Assembly (NCBI RefSeq): GCF_000092065.1 | Contig: NC_009358.1 | Coordinates: forward strand, 186,001-250,000 | Reading direction: 5' to 3' | Length of the DNA: 64,000 bases | From: Ostreococcus lucimarinus CCE9901 | Lineage: Eukaryota; Chlorophyta; Mamiellophyceae; Mamiellales; Bathycoccaceae | Part shown: positions 7,712 through 18,363 of the stretch, piece after piece | Layout: each line of letters begins with the position of its first letter | How positions within the stretch are numbered: the stretch's first letter is position 1 | The notes under the pieces: generated by a model | Databases searched by the model: none | What the model saw: only the letters and a program-made list of their open reading frames with translations | Told to the model about the DNA's origin: nothing | Program-made: the position numbers and the translations under genes

Positions 7712-10078
7712 CTATCGCGCGCCCGCGTACTCGTCGTCATCGTTGTCGTCGTCGTCGATATAATCGTCGTCGTCATCGTCGTCGTCGATGAATTTGTCGC
7801 GAATGCGCATCGAGCCGCCGCGCAAATCTGAAGACACTTCGTCGACGGGCTCTCGCGCGTCGTCGTCGTCGTCGTCGTCATCGTCGTCGTCGTCGTCGCC
7901 GTCCAAGTCTTCGTTCGCGAGAGGTAGGACATCATCAGAGAAGAGCTCATCTTCGTCATCATCGTAATCATCGGTGTCAGCGTCACTCACCAACCGAGCC
8001 TCCAAGCGCTTCGTGTACTCGATATTCGTGCCGGCGTCGTCTACGCCCGCTTCGAGCATGTCAATTTCGTACTGCGTGAGATCTCGCTTTCCCCCCGCGG
8101 TTGCCCTGTTGATCATCTCTTCGATCTCTTTCTTACTGAGTTTTTTATCTTCGTCGTCGTCTTTGAATCGCGGCACAACCTTGCGTCCGGCGTCGAGGCA
8201 CGCCTCCTCCCACGTTTCCCCGGCGTACACGTTGATGGGCGAGCCAAACGGATGCGGGTGGCGACCGAGCATCAGCAATAAGTCTTGCCTCGTGGGCATG
8301 ACTTCCAATGGGTACCTAAACCTCCACCATTTGCTTCGAGTATCGGTGACTTTGACTTCAAGCTCGGTGCCGACAGTGATGTGGTCGCGCATGGTCATCC
8401 AATCCGTCTCGTTGATTGGCAGCAACGCGTCGATTTCGGTGCCGCAGTCCACTAAAGCGCCGTGATATAAATCCATCGCGACGACCTTACCCTTCAACAC
8501 TTGATCAAGTTCAATCGTGTGGTGCATCTGTCGCGATACATCTCCAAAGTGTCTCGTGGGATCTCGGTCAACCGAGTCCACGTCCGTTTCTCGCGCTTCG
8601 GCCAAATGTCTCGTGTTCAGCGCGCGTTCGCGCATCCACGTGTTTTGTCCGCTCTCTATTTCTTCGTTTTGTACGCCGACGTAGGAAAGCGATGCGCCAT
8701 CGAACGCGCTCACGGCTTCATGCTGCGGCAGCGCGTCCCAGCCACCGTCACTCAACCATTCATCGTCGTCAAAGTCGTCCTCTGCGTCGTGACGCGATAC
8801 GAGTCGCCAATTTCCGTCGCCTTGCGCTCGTCTGGGATTGATTAAGAATGGAGCCTCTGGCGAGCCATCTTGATGAATTCGGTTGAGTTGAGATTCATCC
8901 AAGCCTTCATCTTCCTCATCTTTCTTGTCTTGGGCGGTCTCCATGCGTTCTTGCGCCTCTTCCTCTTCGAGCGCTTCGTCGAGGCGCTCCATCGCGAGCG
9001 TCAGCGGCTCCTCGTCCATATCCATCTCGCTCATTAAATCCCCTTCATCGTAGAAGATGTCTTCCTCGATGAAGTGCGTCGCGCTTCTTTCCGCGAAATC
9101 TTCCGCGACGAGCTCATCGATCTTGCTCTGTTTCCTCGCGCAATCGACTTCGTATCGCGCTTGCTCGGCGACGGTCATGTTGTTAAACTCTTCGCAACGC
9201 TCGTCGTACCACGCCACGATGTGTTCCTCGTCGACATCCGTGCGTTCGCTCAACTCGGCGATCTCTTTTCGCGTCGGTGGGTACGTTTGCATGTTTTTCA
9301 CTCGCAGCCACCAGTTAAGTTGACAGACATAAAGCGCCCGCCCCCGCAAAGCGCCCGCCTCGTCGGTGAAGTGTCGCGACGCCGACTTTGGCACCTCGCG
9401 CTTGATGTTTTCGTCACCCAATTCCTTCTTTTCGCGTGCGATGTGATCGATGACCCCGAAATCGTCGTCATCATCATCGTCGTCGTCGTAATCGTCGTAA
9501 TCGAGCAACAAATCGTCGTCGTCGTCGTCGTCAAACAACGACGCGACTTCGTCCGCGTCCCGGACGAACCCCGCCCCCGCGTCGTCGTCGTCGTACATCG
9601 ACCTCGCGAACCCTCCCGCGAGGACGTCCTCCTCCTCGTCCTCCTCCTCATCCTCATCCTCGTCATCGTCGTCCGCATCGCGCGCGTCCTCGTCTTCGTC
9701 GTAAAATCCCTCCGACCCGTCCTCCTCGTCCTCCGCGTCGTCGTCGTCGCCCGCGTCGTCGCCGCGCGTCGCCGCCGTCGTCACCTCCCGCGCCTCTCGC
9801 CCGCGCCTCGTCGTCCTCGCGCCGACGCGCATCGCGCGCGCGCGCATCACCGGCGTCTCCATCGTCGTCGCGCGCTCGCGCGCCATCGCGCCGCCGTCGT
9901 CGCGCGTCGCGCGCGCGTCCGCCGCCGCCGCCGCGAACCCGTCCCGTCGCGAATCCATCGCGTCGCGTCGCGTCGTCGCGCGTCGTCGTCGCGCCGGCGC
10001 GCGCCCAGACGCCGCGCGGGCATCGCGCCGCGCCGTCGCGACGCGCGCGGGCGCGCGCGCCGTCGCGCGCGCGCGCAT
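7712..10078 (-). CDS. Acidic S1 RNA-binding domain protein, plastid-targeted (pTAC10/PAP3-like?)
   Basis: 788 residues from the ATG at 10078; the open frame to 10129 begins with GTG. The first 60 residues are almost only R, A and T, like a mamiellophyte transit peptide. Long D/E runs follow at about 115-220 and again at the C-terminus (last 110 residues), encoded by GTC/GTCATC triplet arrays on the plus strand. Between them is a conserved helical part with LNWWLRVKNMQTYPPTRKE near 270, and one S1 OB-fold domain at about 520-595 (VLKGKVVAMDLYHGALVDCG). One S1 domain in an acidic plastid protein recalls pTAC10/PAP3, a plastid RNA polymerase-associated protein, but the match outside S1 is not decisive. 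Other plastid S1 proteins remain possible. Confidence 0.7.
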   Translation of the reverse strand: MRARATARAPARVATARRDARAASGRAPARRRRATTRRDAMDSRRDGFAAAAADARATRDDGGAMARERATTMETPVMRARAMRVGARTTRRGREAREVTTAATRGDDAGDDDDAEDEEDGSEGFYDEDEDARDADDDDEDEDEEEDEEEDVLAGGFARSMYDDDDAGAGFVRDADEVASLFDDDDDDDLLLDYDDYDDDDDDDDDFGVIDHIAREKKELGDENIKREVPKSASRHFTDEAGALRGRALYVCQLNWWLRVKNMQTYPPTRKEIAELSERTDVDEEHIVAWYDERCEEFNNMTVAEQARYEVDCARKQSKIDELVAEDFAERSATHFIEEDIFYDEGDLMSEMDMDEEPLTLAMERLDEALEEEEAQERMETAQDKKDEEDEGLDESQLNRIHQDGSPEAPFLINPRRAQGDGNWRLVSRHDAEDDFDDDEWLSDGGWDALPQHEAVSAFDGASLSYVGVQNEEIESGQNTWMRERALNTRHLAEARETDVDSVDRDPTRHFGDVSRQMHHTIELDQVLKGKVVAMDLYHGALVDCGTEIDALLPINETDWMTMRDHITVGTELEVKVTDTRSKWWRFRYPLEVMPTRQDLLLMLGRHPHPFGSPINVYAGETWEEACLDAGRKVVPRFKDDDEDKKLSKKEIEEMINRATAGGKRDLTQYEIDMLEAGVDDAGTNIEYTKRLEARLVSDADTDDYDDDEDELFSDDVLPLANEDLDGDDDDDDDDDDDDDAREPVDEVSSDLRGGSMRIRDKFIDDDDDDDDYIDDDDNDDDEYAGAR

Positions 10079-10109
10079 GCCGACGCGTCGCGGTGTGACG
10101 CCGCCGCGG

Positions 10110-10117
10110 TTAGGGTT
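10110..10117. promoter_or_regulatory. Telo-box-like motif in a divergent promoter
   Basis: TTAGGGTT (AACCCTAA on the minus strand) lies between the divergent starts of the S1 protein (10078) and the ACT-like protein (10261). AAACCCTA-type telo-boxes are known in plant promoters of translation-related genes. The match here is short and its function is inferred. Confidence 0.3.
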
Positions 10118-10260
10118 CGGCGTCCACACGTTTATCGCGACGGGTCGTTATTTTTACATCGTCCAAACGTGCGCTCGAATGCGGCGCGAGACGCCGACCG
10201 GGGAATGGCGATCGGCGCGGATTCGCGCGCGCCGCACACGCGCGCGCGTCCGAGATCGAC

Positions 10261-11109
10261 ATGCGCGCGACGCCGATCGCGAGAATCATCGCGCCCGCGC
10301 GCTCGCGATCGAGCGCGACGCGCGCGAGCGGTCGAGGACGGCGCGGAACGACGCGAATCGTCGCGAAGGCGTCGAATTCGAGTCGCGGGATCGATCCGGG
10401 CGTCGTCGCGCCCACGCTCGAGCACCGAGGCGACGAGTGCGAGGTCGCGGATGATGTATTGCGCGTCGTCGTGTCGAACGACGACGCGAGCGCGCGCGCG
10501 AGGGGGCGGAGCGCGATCAAGCTGCGGGTGAAGTCGATCCCGGGGCTGCTGCGAAGCGTCGCGTGGGTGCTGCACGGATTGGATCTCGCGGCGCACGAGT
10601 GCGCGATCGCGACGGACGCGAACGGGGTCGTGGAGATGGCGTTTGAGTGCACCGAGCGCGCGGGGTCGAGCGGGACGCGAGAGCAGCAGATCGTGGATTG
10701 CGACTTGACGCGGGACAGGCTGTACGATTACCTGGCGCGGTGCGCGGACGGAGGGGCGGAGACGAACGAGGAGCGATTGGAGGAGGACGGGGTCGTCGTG
10801 GATAACACGAGAAACGAGGATTCGACGTACGTGAGCGTGCGAGTGGACGAGGCGGTGTCGAGCGCGATCTCGCTGTATCCGATCGGGAACACGTTCACGG
10901 GGAGCGGGTTGGTGGTTAAAAACGGGACGCTCAACAAGGGCGTGGACGCGTCCACGGGACGGGCCACGAAGACGTGGGAATTCGACGTCGTCAGGCAAGC
11001 GGATCGTAAGAAGTTAAATACCGATCAGTTGCAGCCGCTCATGTACACGCTCGCGCTCGTGTGCGCGCCGGGAAGCTTTGGACGATCGCACGCGTTTACG
11101 TCGCGGTGA
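10261..11109 (+). CDS. ACT-like domain protein, probably plastid
   Basis: 282 residues. The N-terminus (about 40 residues) is basic, S/A/R-rich and acid-free, as in a transit peptide. At about 80-135 there is an ACT-like segment (IKLRVKSIPGLLRSVAWVLHGL, then DLAAHECAIATD and GVVEMAFEC), the beta-alpha-beta pattern used by ligand-sensing ACT domains in amino-acid metabolism. A linker follows with a possible second alpha/beta unit at about 190-265 that I cannot name. No catalytic domain is attached, so a regulatory or ligand-binding role like that of the plant ACR proteins is the best guess. It is transcribed divergently from the S1-domain gene and convergently with the apyrase gene, whose stop lies 68 bases away. 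Confidence 0.6.
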   Translation: MRATPIARIIAPARSRSSATRASGRGRRGTTRIVAKASNSSRGIDPGVVAPTLEHRGDECEVADDVLRVVVSNDDASARARGRSAIKLRVKSIPGLLRSVAWVLHGLDLAAHECAIATDANGVVEMAFECTERAGSSGTREQQIVDCDLTRDRLYDYLARCADGGAETNEERLEEDGVVVDNTRNEDSTYVSVRVDEAVSSAISLYPIGNTFTGSGLVVKNGTLNKGVDASTGRATKTWEFDVVRQADRKKLNTDQLQPLMYTLALVCAPGSFGRSHAFTSR

Positions 11110-11177
11110 AGAAATTTTCGAGCGAGCGCCGTGAATATTAATATGACTGCTATGTATCGTCGCATCCGTCGCGTCCC

Positions 11178-12399
11178 TCACATCGAGTTCAGCGCCGCGC
11201 CTAAAGGCCACGCCGCCTCCACGGGCTTGCCTTGGTATTCGATCTGCTTGACGAGCGTGAAATCCCGCCATCCGTGTCTGCCGAAGCCGACGTTGAGCAA
11301 GGCGTAGGCAAACGTGAGGTCCATGCAAAGAAACGGGGCGTCCTTCGGCTCGACGCCGTGATACTTGGTCGTGACTTCCGCTACGCTGACACCGCACGCC
11401 TTCTCCGCGGCCGCCTTAAAGTCGTTCACGGCGGCGCGTCCATCGATTTCGTCGTCGGTGACGATGCCGACGTTCACCGCGCGATCCCACAAATAACTCG
11501 ACATGTACACGCGCTTGCTTCCCGCCCCCGGTTCGCCGCCCCACGCACCGTCAAAGGAGCACTGCTTCGGTCGTTCGCACTCTTTGTCCACGCCGAGCGC
11601 GGCCACGGCGACGTCGTAACACGACGCGTGATCGCTCCCAGAATCGCGCGCCGACGCTTTGTACGTTTTCCCGGCGTATTCGTACACGCCGTCGTATCCC
11701 GCGTGCACGCACGGTGATCCACCTCGCTCTTCCGCTTGCGCCAAAACCGCCGCGCGCGCGGCCATCAAACCGTGCCCGAGGTGCGAACGCGTGTACACGT
11801 CGAACGAGTGCCCGAGAGCTTTCAGTTTTGTAATGTACCCATCCGGCGCGTTCGCGACGCTCTCCGGAGGCACTTGGTACGCCAATTGCACCGATCCACC
11901 GCCTAAATCCACGGCCGCCACCGTCTGCACGTCGCCGTCGTGATCGGCACCTCCGTTCGCGAGATTGCCGAGCAAGTAATTCATCGTCAACCACTGATAC
12001 GCGCCCTCGTCCGCGCCGTCCATGATGGAGACGCTCTCGTCGTCAAACTTGAACGGATACTCCTTGAGCAACTTTTTACACTCCGCGAGAATATCGCTCG
12101 ACGCGTCCCCCGGAAGCAAACGCAAGCCCGCGGTCGCGCGCAACTCCACGCTCGTCTCCGCGCGATCCGCCGCCGGCACGGCGTTCATCGCCGTCGTCAT
12201 CAACGTTCGCAAGCTCTCCGCCGCCGCCTTCGGATCGCTCGCGCGCGCGCTCAGCCCCGGCTTCACCGCCTCGAAGTGATCGTCCAACAGCTTCAACCCT
12301 CGCCCCGCGCGCTCGAACGCGAACACGTGCGCGCGACTCCCCGTGCTCCCCGCGTCGAGCACCACCGCGTACCGCCGCGTCGCCTCCGCCGCGTCCTCC

Positions 12400-12431
<32 letters not shown>

Positions 12432-12722
12432 CCCCTTCCTCTCGCGCAGCACCCTATCGTAATCCACCGCGCGCGCCCTCGCGCGCCCGAGCCCCTCGTC
12501 CCCGTCTCTCGCCATCGCCAGCGCGCTCGCCGCGCCCGCGTCGCCGCCGAACCGTCTCGCGCCCCGTCCCTCTCGCCCCCCCCTTCCCCGCGTCGACCCA
12601 TTCGCGTTCTCCCCGAACGCGCTCAGCGCCAGCAGCACCGTCACCGGCACCGCCACCAGCGCCAACGACGCTCGACCGCGACTCGCGCGCGCGTCCCGTC
12701 CCGTCCCCCGTCGCGTCGCCAT
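11178..12722 (-). CDS. Apyrase / nucleoside triphosphate diphosphohydrolase (GDA1/CD39 family)
   Basis: 514 residues. A short basic cytosolic end precedes one membrane segment at about 20-38 (LALVAVPVTVLLALSAF), giving a type II protein with a lumenal or extracellular catalytic domain. Apyrase conserved regions are clear: ACR1 VLDAGSTGSRAHVFAF near 117, ACR3 ATAGLRLLPG near 200, an MDGADEGAYQWLTMNYLLG stretch near 235, and ACR4 VDLGGGSVQLAY near 267. The family hydrolyses NTPs and NDPs to NMPs; in the Golgi it removes the NDP left after glycosylation, and at the surface it degrades extracellular ATP. Which compartment applies cannot be settled here. The 30-residue stretch before ACR1 contains a poly-Thr run from a GTC array. 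Confidence 0.92.
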
Positions 12723-13169
12723 CGCGTCGCGATGACTCTATGAGCCCGATCGATCGTCCGTCGCGTCGCGAACGGCGAACGGCCCCGTCGACGCGCGCGC
12801 GCCCGATCGACCGCGACCGCGCGCGCGTCGTCCTCGCGCGTCGCGCGCCGCGTCGCGCGCGCGGCGTCGCGCGGTGCCGATCGATCGTCGATCGCGCGCG
12901 CGCCGCGACGCGCGGACGCGGCGACCGACCGACCGACCGACCGGGCGTCCGAGTATCGCACTGTTTACCCACACGAACGCGAATATCGAAAAAATCGCCA
13001 TCGATCCTTAAATACATGGACTTACACGCACACACAATGCGCGTCGACTCGCGATCGCGCGGCATAAAAACACCGCGCGCGCGCGACCGATCGACCGACC
13101 GACGCGACGACGATTCGATCGGATCGAATGCATCGAATGCGTCGGCGCTGTGCGACGCGCGCGTCGACG
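12723..13169. other. Intergenic region between divergent apyrase and coiled-coil genes
   Basis: 447 bases without a gene that I can support. It is very GC-rich and contains a CGAC tetranucleotide run at 12922-12941. It also holds an AT-richer patch at 12960-13030 and a TATA-like CATAAAAAC near 13063, about 107 bases before the coiled-coil start. Open frames here are shadows without domain content. Confidence 0.5.
12922..12941. repeat. (CGAC)5 microsatellite
   Basis: Five perfect CGAC units between the divergent apyrase and coiled-coil genes. Shorter runs of the same unit recur near 13084-13101. Confidence 0.8.
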
Positions 13170-14757
13170 ATGGAGACGGAGATGGAGCAACCGCTGGCGA
13201 ACCTGGCGCGCGCGCAGGACGAGCTGCGGAACGCGCTGAGCGCGAACCTCGGGGAGCTGCGGAGCGCGCACGACGGCGTCGCGGCGGCGGCGGCGAACGC
13301 GCTCAGGGAGCGCCGGCGCGAGCGCGAGGAGAGTCGAACGGCGCTCGAGCGAGAGGCGAGCGAGCGCGCGCGGTTGGAGACGAAGCTGACGCAGTGCGAG
13401 ACGGCGCTGCGGGAGACGAAGGCGGCGCTGGGAGAGGCGCGGAGCGAGGCGAAGGAGGTGCGCGAGAACGACGGCGAGGCGAGGCGAGACGCGATTCGAA
13501 CGCGGACGAGACGCCGACGAGTCTGGAGAAGCGGCGAGGGACGGGGGGGGGGGTAGGATGTGGGATTTCATGGTTTGGGACGGTTTGGGACGGTTCGGGA
13601 CGGGGCGCGGAGGAAGGCGCGCGCGCGGAGGAAGGCGAGGGGGGGGGCGACGCGATCGCGGCGCGAGGGAGAGAAGGAGCGACTGACGAACGACGCGGCG
13701 CGCGACGAATCGATAGGCGAACCAACAATCCGCGCAAGAAATCCGAGATTTGACGCAAAAGCTTCAGTTGACGCTCGAAGAGAAGAAGAAGAACGAAGAC
13801 GCGCTGAAACAACACGGGCAAGAGCTCAAGCAGCAGCTGATCATCATGCAAACCAAGCTCGAACGGGCGGGGGAGATGGACAAGGTGAAGGAGGAGCAGT
13901 TCGCGCAACAAGAAAACCGGCATAAAGATACGGTTGAGGAGTTCAAGAAGGCTCAAACCGAGCTCAAGCTGCAGCTCCAGGACGCGCTGGCGAAGATTGA
14001 AGCCGAGCACAAGGGGATGAAGGTGCAAGAAGCCGAGGTGCTGAAGCAACGCGACGTCATCAACCGTCTCGAGGCGAAGAATGCGAGCTTGATCGCCGAG
14101 CTCGACAACACGCGCGCGCAGTGCGTGCAATGGCAACGCGAGACCGACATGGCGAAGGCTGAGATGCAACAAGCGCGAAGCGAAGCTGAAGCCGCCAAGG
14201 AGGAGCGCATGAAGGAGGAAAAGCATCGAGGCATCGCCGAGAACGAAACCGCGGACTCGCGCCGAAAGGCGGCCGAGGCCACGGCGCTCGCCGCGGACGA
14301 GAAGCAAACCAGAAAGCTCGCCGACCAAGCGTTGGAAGCTAAGCAGAACGAATTAAAGGATCTCAAGCACAAGGCGCAAATGATGGAGAAGGATTACAAG
14401 GAAATGCTCACCGATGAAAAGCAGGCTCGGGCGCAACTGGAAGAAAACTACGAGACCTTGAAGCAAGATTCGGTGAACTTGTACAACGCGTACACGAGCT
14501 CGAACCAGCAAATCGAAGAGTACCGCATCGCGCTCGAGCGCGAAGCGCAAGAAGCGGCTGCTCTGCACGCCGCGCTCGCCAAGCAAAAGGAGGACGCCGC
14601 TCGAGACGCCGTGCGCTCTCGAAGCACGCGCGTCATCGCCCCTCCCGCTGGCTTCTTGGGCGGTTCATCTCCGTCTCCTAAGCAAGACGGACGCCGCGGT
14701 GGCGCCCGCATCGGCGAAATGGACGATATCCGATCGCCGCCATCCTTCGCAGACTAG
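13170..14757 (+). CDS. Long coiled-coil protein, two exons
   Basis: Exons 13170-13457 and 13717-14757 encode 442 residues. The intron (259 nt) has a GTGCGC donor, a CTGAC branch point at 13682-13686 and a TAG acceptor at 13714-13716. Joining gives KEANQQSAQEIRDLTQKL, which keeps the heptad pattern across the junction. Nearly the whole protein (about 15-400) is charged K/E/Q-rich coiled coil. The last 40 or so residues are different: Gly/Pro/Ser-rich with VIAPPAGFLGG and a basic patch. There is no signal peptide or membrane span. A cytoskeletal, vesicle-tethering or scaffold role is possible, but I recognise no family. Exon 1 extends into a longer open frame that loses heptads after 13457, which supports the splice. 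Confidence 0.75.
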
Positions 14758-15148
14758 CGTTTCGACGCCGTTTCGCTCGCGAGCGTGAATATGAGCAGAC
14801 GCGCGCAGCAGTGTTTTATATCATGAAAGCATCTATTTCAGCGCGCTCGCCCACCATCGTCGTCGTCATCGCTTTCTCGCGCCCTTTTTTCGCTCGATAC
14901 ATCAAAACGCATCGATCGTTCGCCGCGACCGCGTCCGTCGCCTCGCCGCGTTTGAACAGAGGCGCGCTCGCCGCGACAACCGTCCTCAAACCACGCCGCA
15001 CGACGTCCGCGCGCGCGTCGTCGCCGCACCGCGTCATCGCGCGAACGACGCTCAACGCGCTGAACGCGATCGAACGCCGCGCACGGCGTCGCTCGACGTG
15101 CGCACGACGCAAACGTCGTCGAATCAGAGATCAACCAGAACGGACGTC
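14758..15148. other. Intergenic region before the FG nucleoporin
   Basis: 391 bases. It holds the 3' end of the coiled-coil gene and the probable 5' leader of the nucleoporin gene. Open frames of about 100 codons exist on both strands (for example minus 14816-15112), but they have skewed R/A composition, no recognisable domain, and overlap each other. I see no RNA gene. Confidence 0.4.
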
Positions 15149-18100
15149 ATGACGCCGTCGTCGAACGACGGTCGCGCGAGCGACGAAACGCGCGAAGCGC
15201 CGTCGTCGAACGCGAAAACTATGTGGCGCAAGGTGGCGACGCCGGTGCGGAGCGCGACGAAGATAGCGTCGGCGCTGGTGGGTGGATTCTTTTGGCAGGG
15301 CGAGGACGAGGGCGACGGCTTCGAGGGCGGGGCGAAGGAGAATCGAACGATGGACGTCGGACGAGCGATGGACGAGGAACAGAGCGTGAGAACGCGTGGA
15401 AACGGTGCGGGAGGAGCGAGAGCGGGTACGACGACGACGACGGGGCGGATCGGGGAGGTCGGCGGCGCGACGAGGACGACGCGGTTCGCGAACGAGGCGG
15501 CGGCGGCGGAGACGGCGAGCGATTCGCCGACGCCGTTCACGGAGATCAGGGAGTTCTTGCGCCGAGGACAGATGGATAGAGAGCGAATGGCGCGATCGAG
15601 CGCTGGCGGGGCGTATGGCGAGATTAGTGCGGCGGTGAAGCCGCCGTCGCCGTTTGAGCGCGCGCCGGCGTTTGACGCACACGCGACTCCGGCTCGGGAG
15701 CGTCCGATGGTGGCGCAGATGGCCACGCCCGGAACGACGGGTGTGGGCGCGAGTTCTCCGGGATACGCGTCCGTGCGTCGATCGTACGGCGCGTCGGGGA
15801 CGCCATCGCTTCTCGGTACGCGCGGTCGCACGGCGATAAAACCGACGATTCTGGAACCGCCAATGGAGCAGACGCCAACGCCGCCTCGCGCGAGCTTGAA
15901 GCGTGATCGTGAGCTGACTATCATGGATCTTGAGCGTGAGCGAGCGCGCGTGACGACGCCTCGACGATTGGAGTCCGCCGCGCACAGCCCTGGTCCGGGA
16001 GCGCTGGCGCGAGAGTCTGCGAGTCCGGCGTACCACACTCCCTCCGCCAAGCCAGTGACGAGCGCGGTGACGACGGATACAGCGAAACGTATATTGCAAA
16101 CTTTGGATCGCTTGGCAGGTGCGCGAACGGCGACACCTATGGGTGTCGCAGCGGCGAGACCTTCGTTGTTTGCGACTAGACCCACGCAACCTGTGCAAGC
16201 GCCGTCGCCCGTCGGCGCCGCGTTTGACAAGCAAGTCACGCCGACATCGGCTACCTTTGTTGCGACTCCCAAATCGGGCGTTTCTTTTGCGACTTCGCCG
16301 ATGCCCTTCATCAGTGCATCCTCGTCTGGTCGCGCGCCGACGACGCCGTACCCGACGAGTGCCGAGCCTGAGATTGAGACGCCAAACTTCAAGTTCGGCG
16401 AAGATAGCACCTTGCTCGCCACCGGTAAGAAACCAAAAGCGCCGTCCGGGCCTGTGGCTTCTGTTCCGATAAAGTTCACGTTCGGAGAAGGTCAAACAAC
16501 TCCGTTGTTTACGAAGAAATCCGTCGCCGCGGCGCCAGTGAAAACAACGACGACGGTGCCACCGCCGCCGGCGCAACCGACGGCGGTCACGCAAAAGTCG
16601 GAGGAAGCGCCCGCTGCGAGTAAACCTGTCATGAATCTCTGGAGTGCGGATTTCTTGGCGAAGAATCAAGAGCATCAAAAGAAAGTGCAAGCGGCGATCG
16701 AAGAAGAAGAGAAAGCTGCGAGCAAGCCGCCTGCACCGTCGCCGTTTGCGCCGTCTGCCCCTGCCGGGGACAAGCCGGCGTTCTCGTTCGGTATTCACGC
16801 TGCGAGCAGCGCGCCCGCCCCTAGCACTGATGCGTCCGGGTTTACTTTCGGTTCCACCGCGCCCGCGGCGCCGACCTCGGCGCCGGCCTCGGCGCCAGCG
16901 TTTTCTTTTGGATCCACGGCACCGGTGAAACCAGCGGAAACCACCGAAGTGAAGAAACCGGCGGGAGAGTCTGGTTTACTCGCGTTTTTGGGCGCGTCTT
17001 CGAGCGAAGCTAAAACAGCAAGTGAACCTGCGACTGCGCCCACGTTCACATTTGGCGCGCCACCCAAGTCGCCTGATAATGTGCCCGTGAAAGTACCCGA
17101 TCCTGCGCCCGCGTTTTCCTTCGGCGGCGAAACCAAAGCGCCAGAAAGTTCGAAACCGGCGAGCGCACCGTTTACGTTCGGCACGGCGACACCCGCCGCA
17201 GCCGCGGCGCCGGCGCTGTTTACGTTCGGGGCGAAACCGGTAGAGAAGGCGGCCGAACCAGAGAAGGAAAAATCACAGCTTTCGGCGTCCGCGCCCGCTT
17301 TTTCGTTTGCCGCGGGGTCGAAGAAGGAAGATGAACCGAAAGCGGCGGAGACTGCCAAGCCGTTCACCTTTGGCGCCGCACCGGCGCTGGACGCAACGAA
17401 GCCCGCGGGGGACGCGTTATTTAGCTTTGGGGGTGCTTCGGCGGAGAAGAAAGAAGAACAGCCGAAACCAGCGAGCGGCGGATTTAGCTTTGGGGCCACG
17501 GCGGCGCCCGCGTTCGGAGCTGCATCATCGGCGGTAAAGGAGGACGCCAAGCCCGTGAGCGCGCCGTTTGTGTTTGGCGGTGCGTCAACCACGCCCGCTT
17601 CGAGCGGCGGATTCACCTTTGGTGCCTCTGCGCCGCCAGCCGCACCGGCGAGCGGTGGTGGCTTCACGTTTGGTGCCGCTTCGAGCACTACCGCGGCTTC
17701 GACACCATTCGGCGGCGGTTTAAGCGTGAACACTGGTAAACCCGCGGCGAGCGTCTTCGGTCAACCGCCGAAACCGGACGAGCAACCAAATACCCCTGAA
17801 CCGATGAGTCCGTTCGAATCTAGCAAGTCGCCTCTAGGTGCCGCATCAACTGGTAGTTCCCTGTTCGGTGGTGCGTCCACGAATAGTTTTGCCGCCCCTC
17901 CGGCGAGCAGCGCGCCGTCGACGAATCCGTTTGGCGGCGGCGGCGCGAATCCGTTCGCCGGCGCGTCGGCAGGCGTGACGAACCCATTCGGTGGTGCAAG
18001 CTCAACGCCCGCGTTCGGCGGCGCTGCTGCCCCATTCGGTGGTGCGTCGGCGAGTGCCAACCCTTTCGGCGGCGTTGCCGCGCCCGCACCCGCGGTTCCA

Positions 18101-18226
18101 GCGCCGAATCCGTTCGGCGCCAACCCCGCGCCCGCTGGCGGCTTCTCCCTGGGCGCCGGCGACGAGTCCTCGCAGGGCGGAAGAAAGCCACCGCGCAAGT
18201 TCAAGCGCCCGCCGCCGCGCCGATAA
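15149..18226 (+). CDS. FG-repeat nucleoporin (Nup136/Nup1/Nup153-like)
   Basis: 1025 residues from the ATG at 15149. The N-terminal part carries a short conserved-looking helix (TMWRKVATPVRSATKIA, about 24-40) followed by VGGFFWQ, then S/T/P-rich disordered sequence. From about residue 415 the chain is full of FG motifs: FKFG, FTFG and FSFG units separated by K/E/P-rich spacers, passing at about 850 into a GG/NPFGG-rich block. The last 17 residues are strongly basic (GGRKPPRKFKRPPPRR). A basic C-terminus after FxFG repeats is typical of basket nucleoporins of the Nup1/Nup153/Nup136 kind. It should sit in the nuclear pore and bind transport receptors. Long antisense frames at 15124-16798 are compositional shadows. 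Confidence 0.85.
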   Translation: MTPSSNDGRASDETREAPSSNAKTMWRKVATPVRSATKIASALVGGFFWQGEDEGDGFEGGAKENRTMDVGRAMDEEQSVRTRGNGAGGARAGTTTTTGRIGEVGGATRTTRFANEAAAAETASDSPTPFTEIREFLRRGQMDRERMARSSAGGAYGEISAAVKPPSPFERAPAFDAHATPARERPMVAQMATPGTTGVGASSPGYASVRRSYGASGTPSLLGTRGRTAIKPTILEPPMEQTPTPPRASLKRDRELTIMDLERERARVTTPRRLESAAHSPGPGALARESASPAYHTPSAKPVTSAVTTDTAKRILQTLDRLAGARTATPMGVAAARPSLFATRPTQPVQAPSPVGAAFDKQVTPTSATFVATPKSGVSFATSPMPFISASSSGRAPTTPYPTSAEPEIETPNFKFGEDSTLLATGKKPKAPSGPVASVPIKFTFGEGQTTPLFTKKSVAAAPVKTTTTVPPPPAQPTAVTQKSEEAPAASKPVMNLWSADFLAKNQEHQKKVQAAIEEEEKAASKPPAPSPFAPSAPAGDKPAFSFGIHAASSAPAPSTDASGFTFGSTAPAAPTSAPASAPAFSFGSTAPVKPAETTEVKKPAGESGLLAFLGASSSEAKTASEPATAPTFTFGAPPKSPDNVPVKVPDPAPAFSFGGETKAPESSKPASAPFTFGTATPAAAAAPALFTFGAKPVEKAAEPEKEKSQLSASAPAFSFAAGSKKEDEPKAAETAKPFTFGAAPALDATKPAGDALFSFGGASAEKKEEQPKPASGGFSFGATAAPAFGAASSAVKEDAKPVSAPFVFGGASTTPASSGGFTFGASAPPAAPASGGGFTFGAASSTTAASTPFGGGLSVNTGKPAASVFGQPPKPDEQPNTPEPMSPFESSKSPLGAASTGSSLFGGASTNSFAAPPASSAPSTNPFGGGGANPFAGASAGVTNPFGGASSTPAFGGAAAPFGGASASANPFGGVAAPAPAVPAPNPFGANPAPAGGFSLGAGDESSQGGRKPPRKFKRPPPRR

Positions 18227-18363
18227 TCCCAACCAGCAAAATCACAGTTACTCGTATGAGTGTTGAAACGAAACGAACGAAAATGATTAGATTCAATCAA
18301 ACGCCGTCGCAACGCGTCGTCCCGCTCGCTTTCGCGCGCGAGAGAGCGAGGGACCGGCACTTC

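Noticed and set aside
10110-10117. Telomeric repeat or interstitial telomere
   Set aside because: Only a single unit of TTAGGGTT; it is better read as a telo-box-like promoter motif.
14816-15112. 98-codon minus-strand frame between the coiled-coil and nucleoporin genes
   Set aside because: No domain or targeting pattern, overlaps two other frames of equal length, and lies in the probable nucleoporin leader.
15124-16798. Long antisense open frames (450-555 codons) opposite the nucleoporin
   Set aside because: They arise from GC-rich codon bias, have Arg/Ser-rich shadow composition and no domains.
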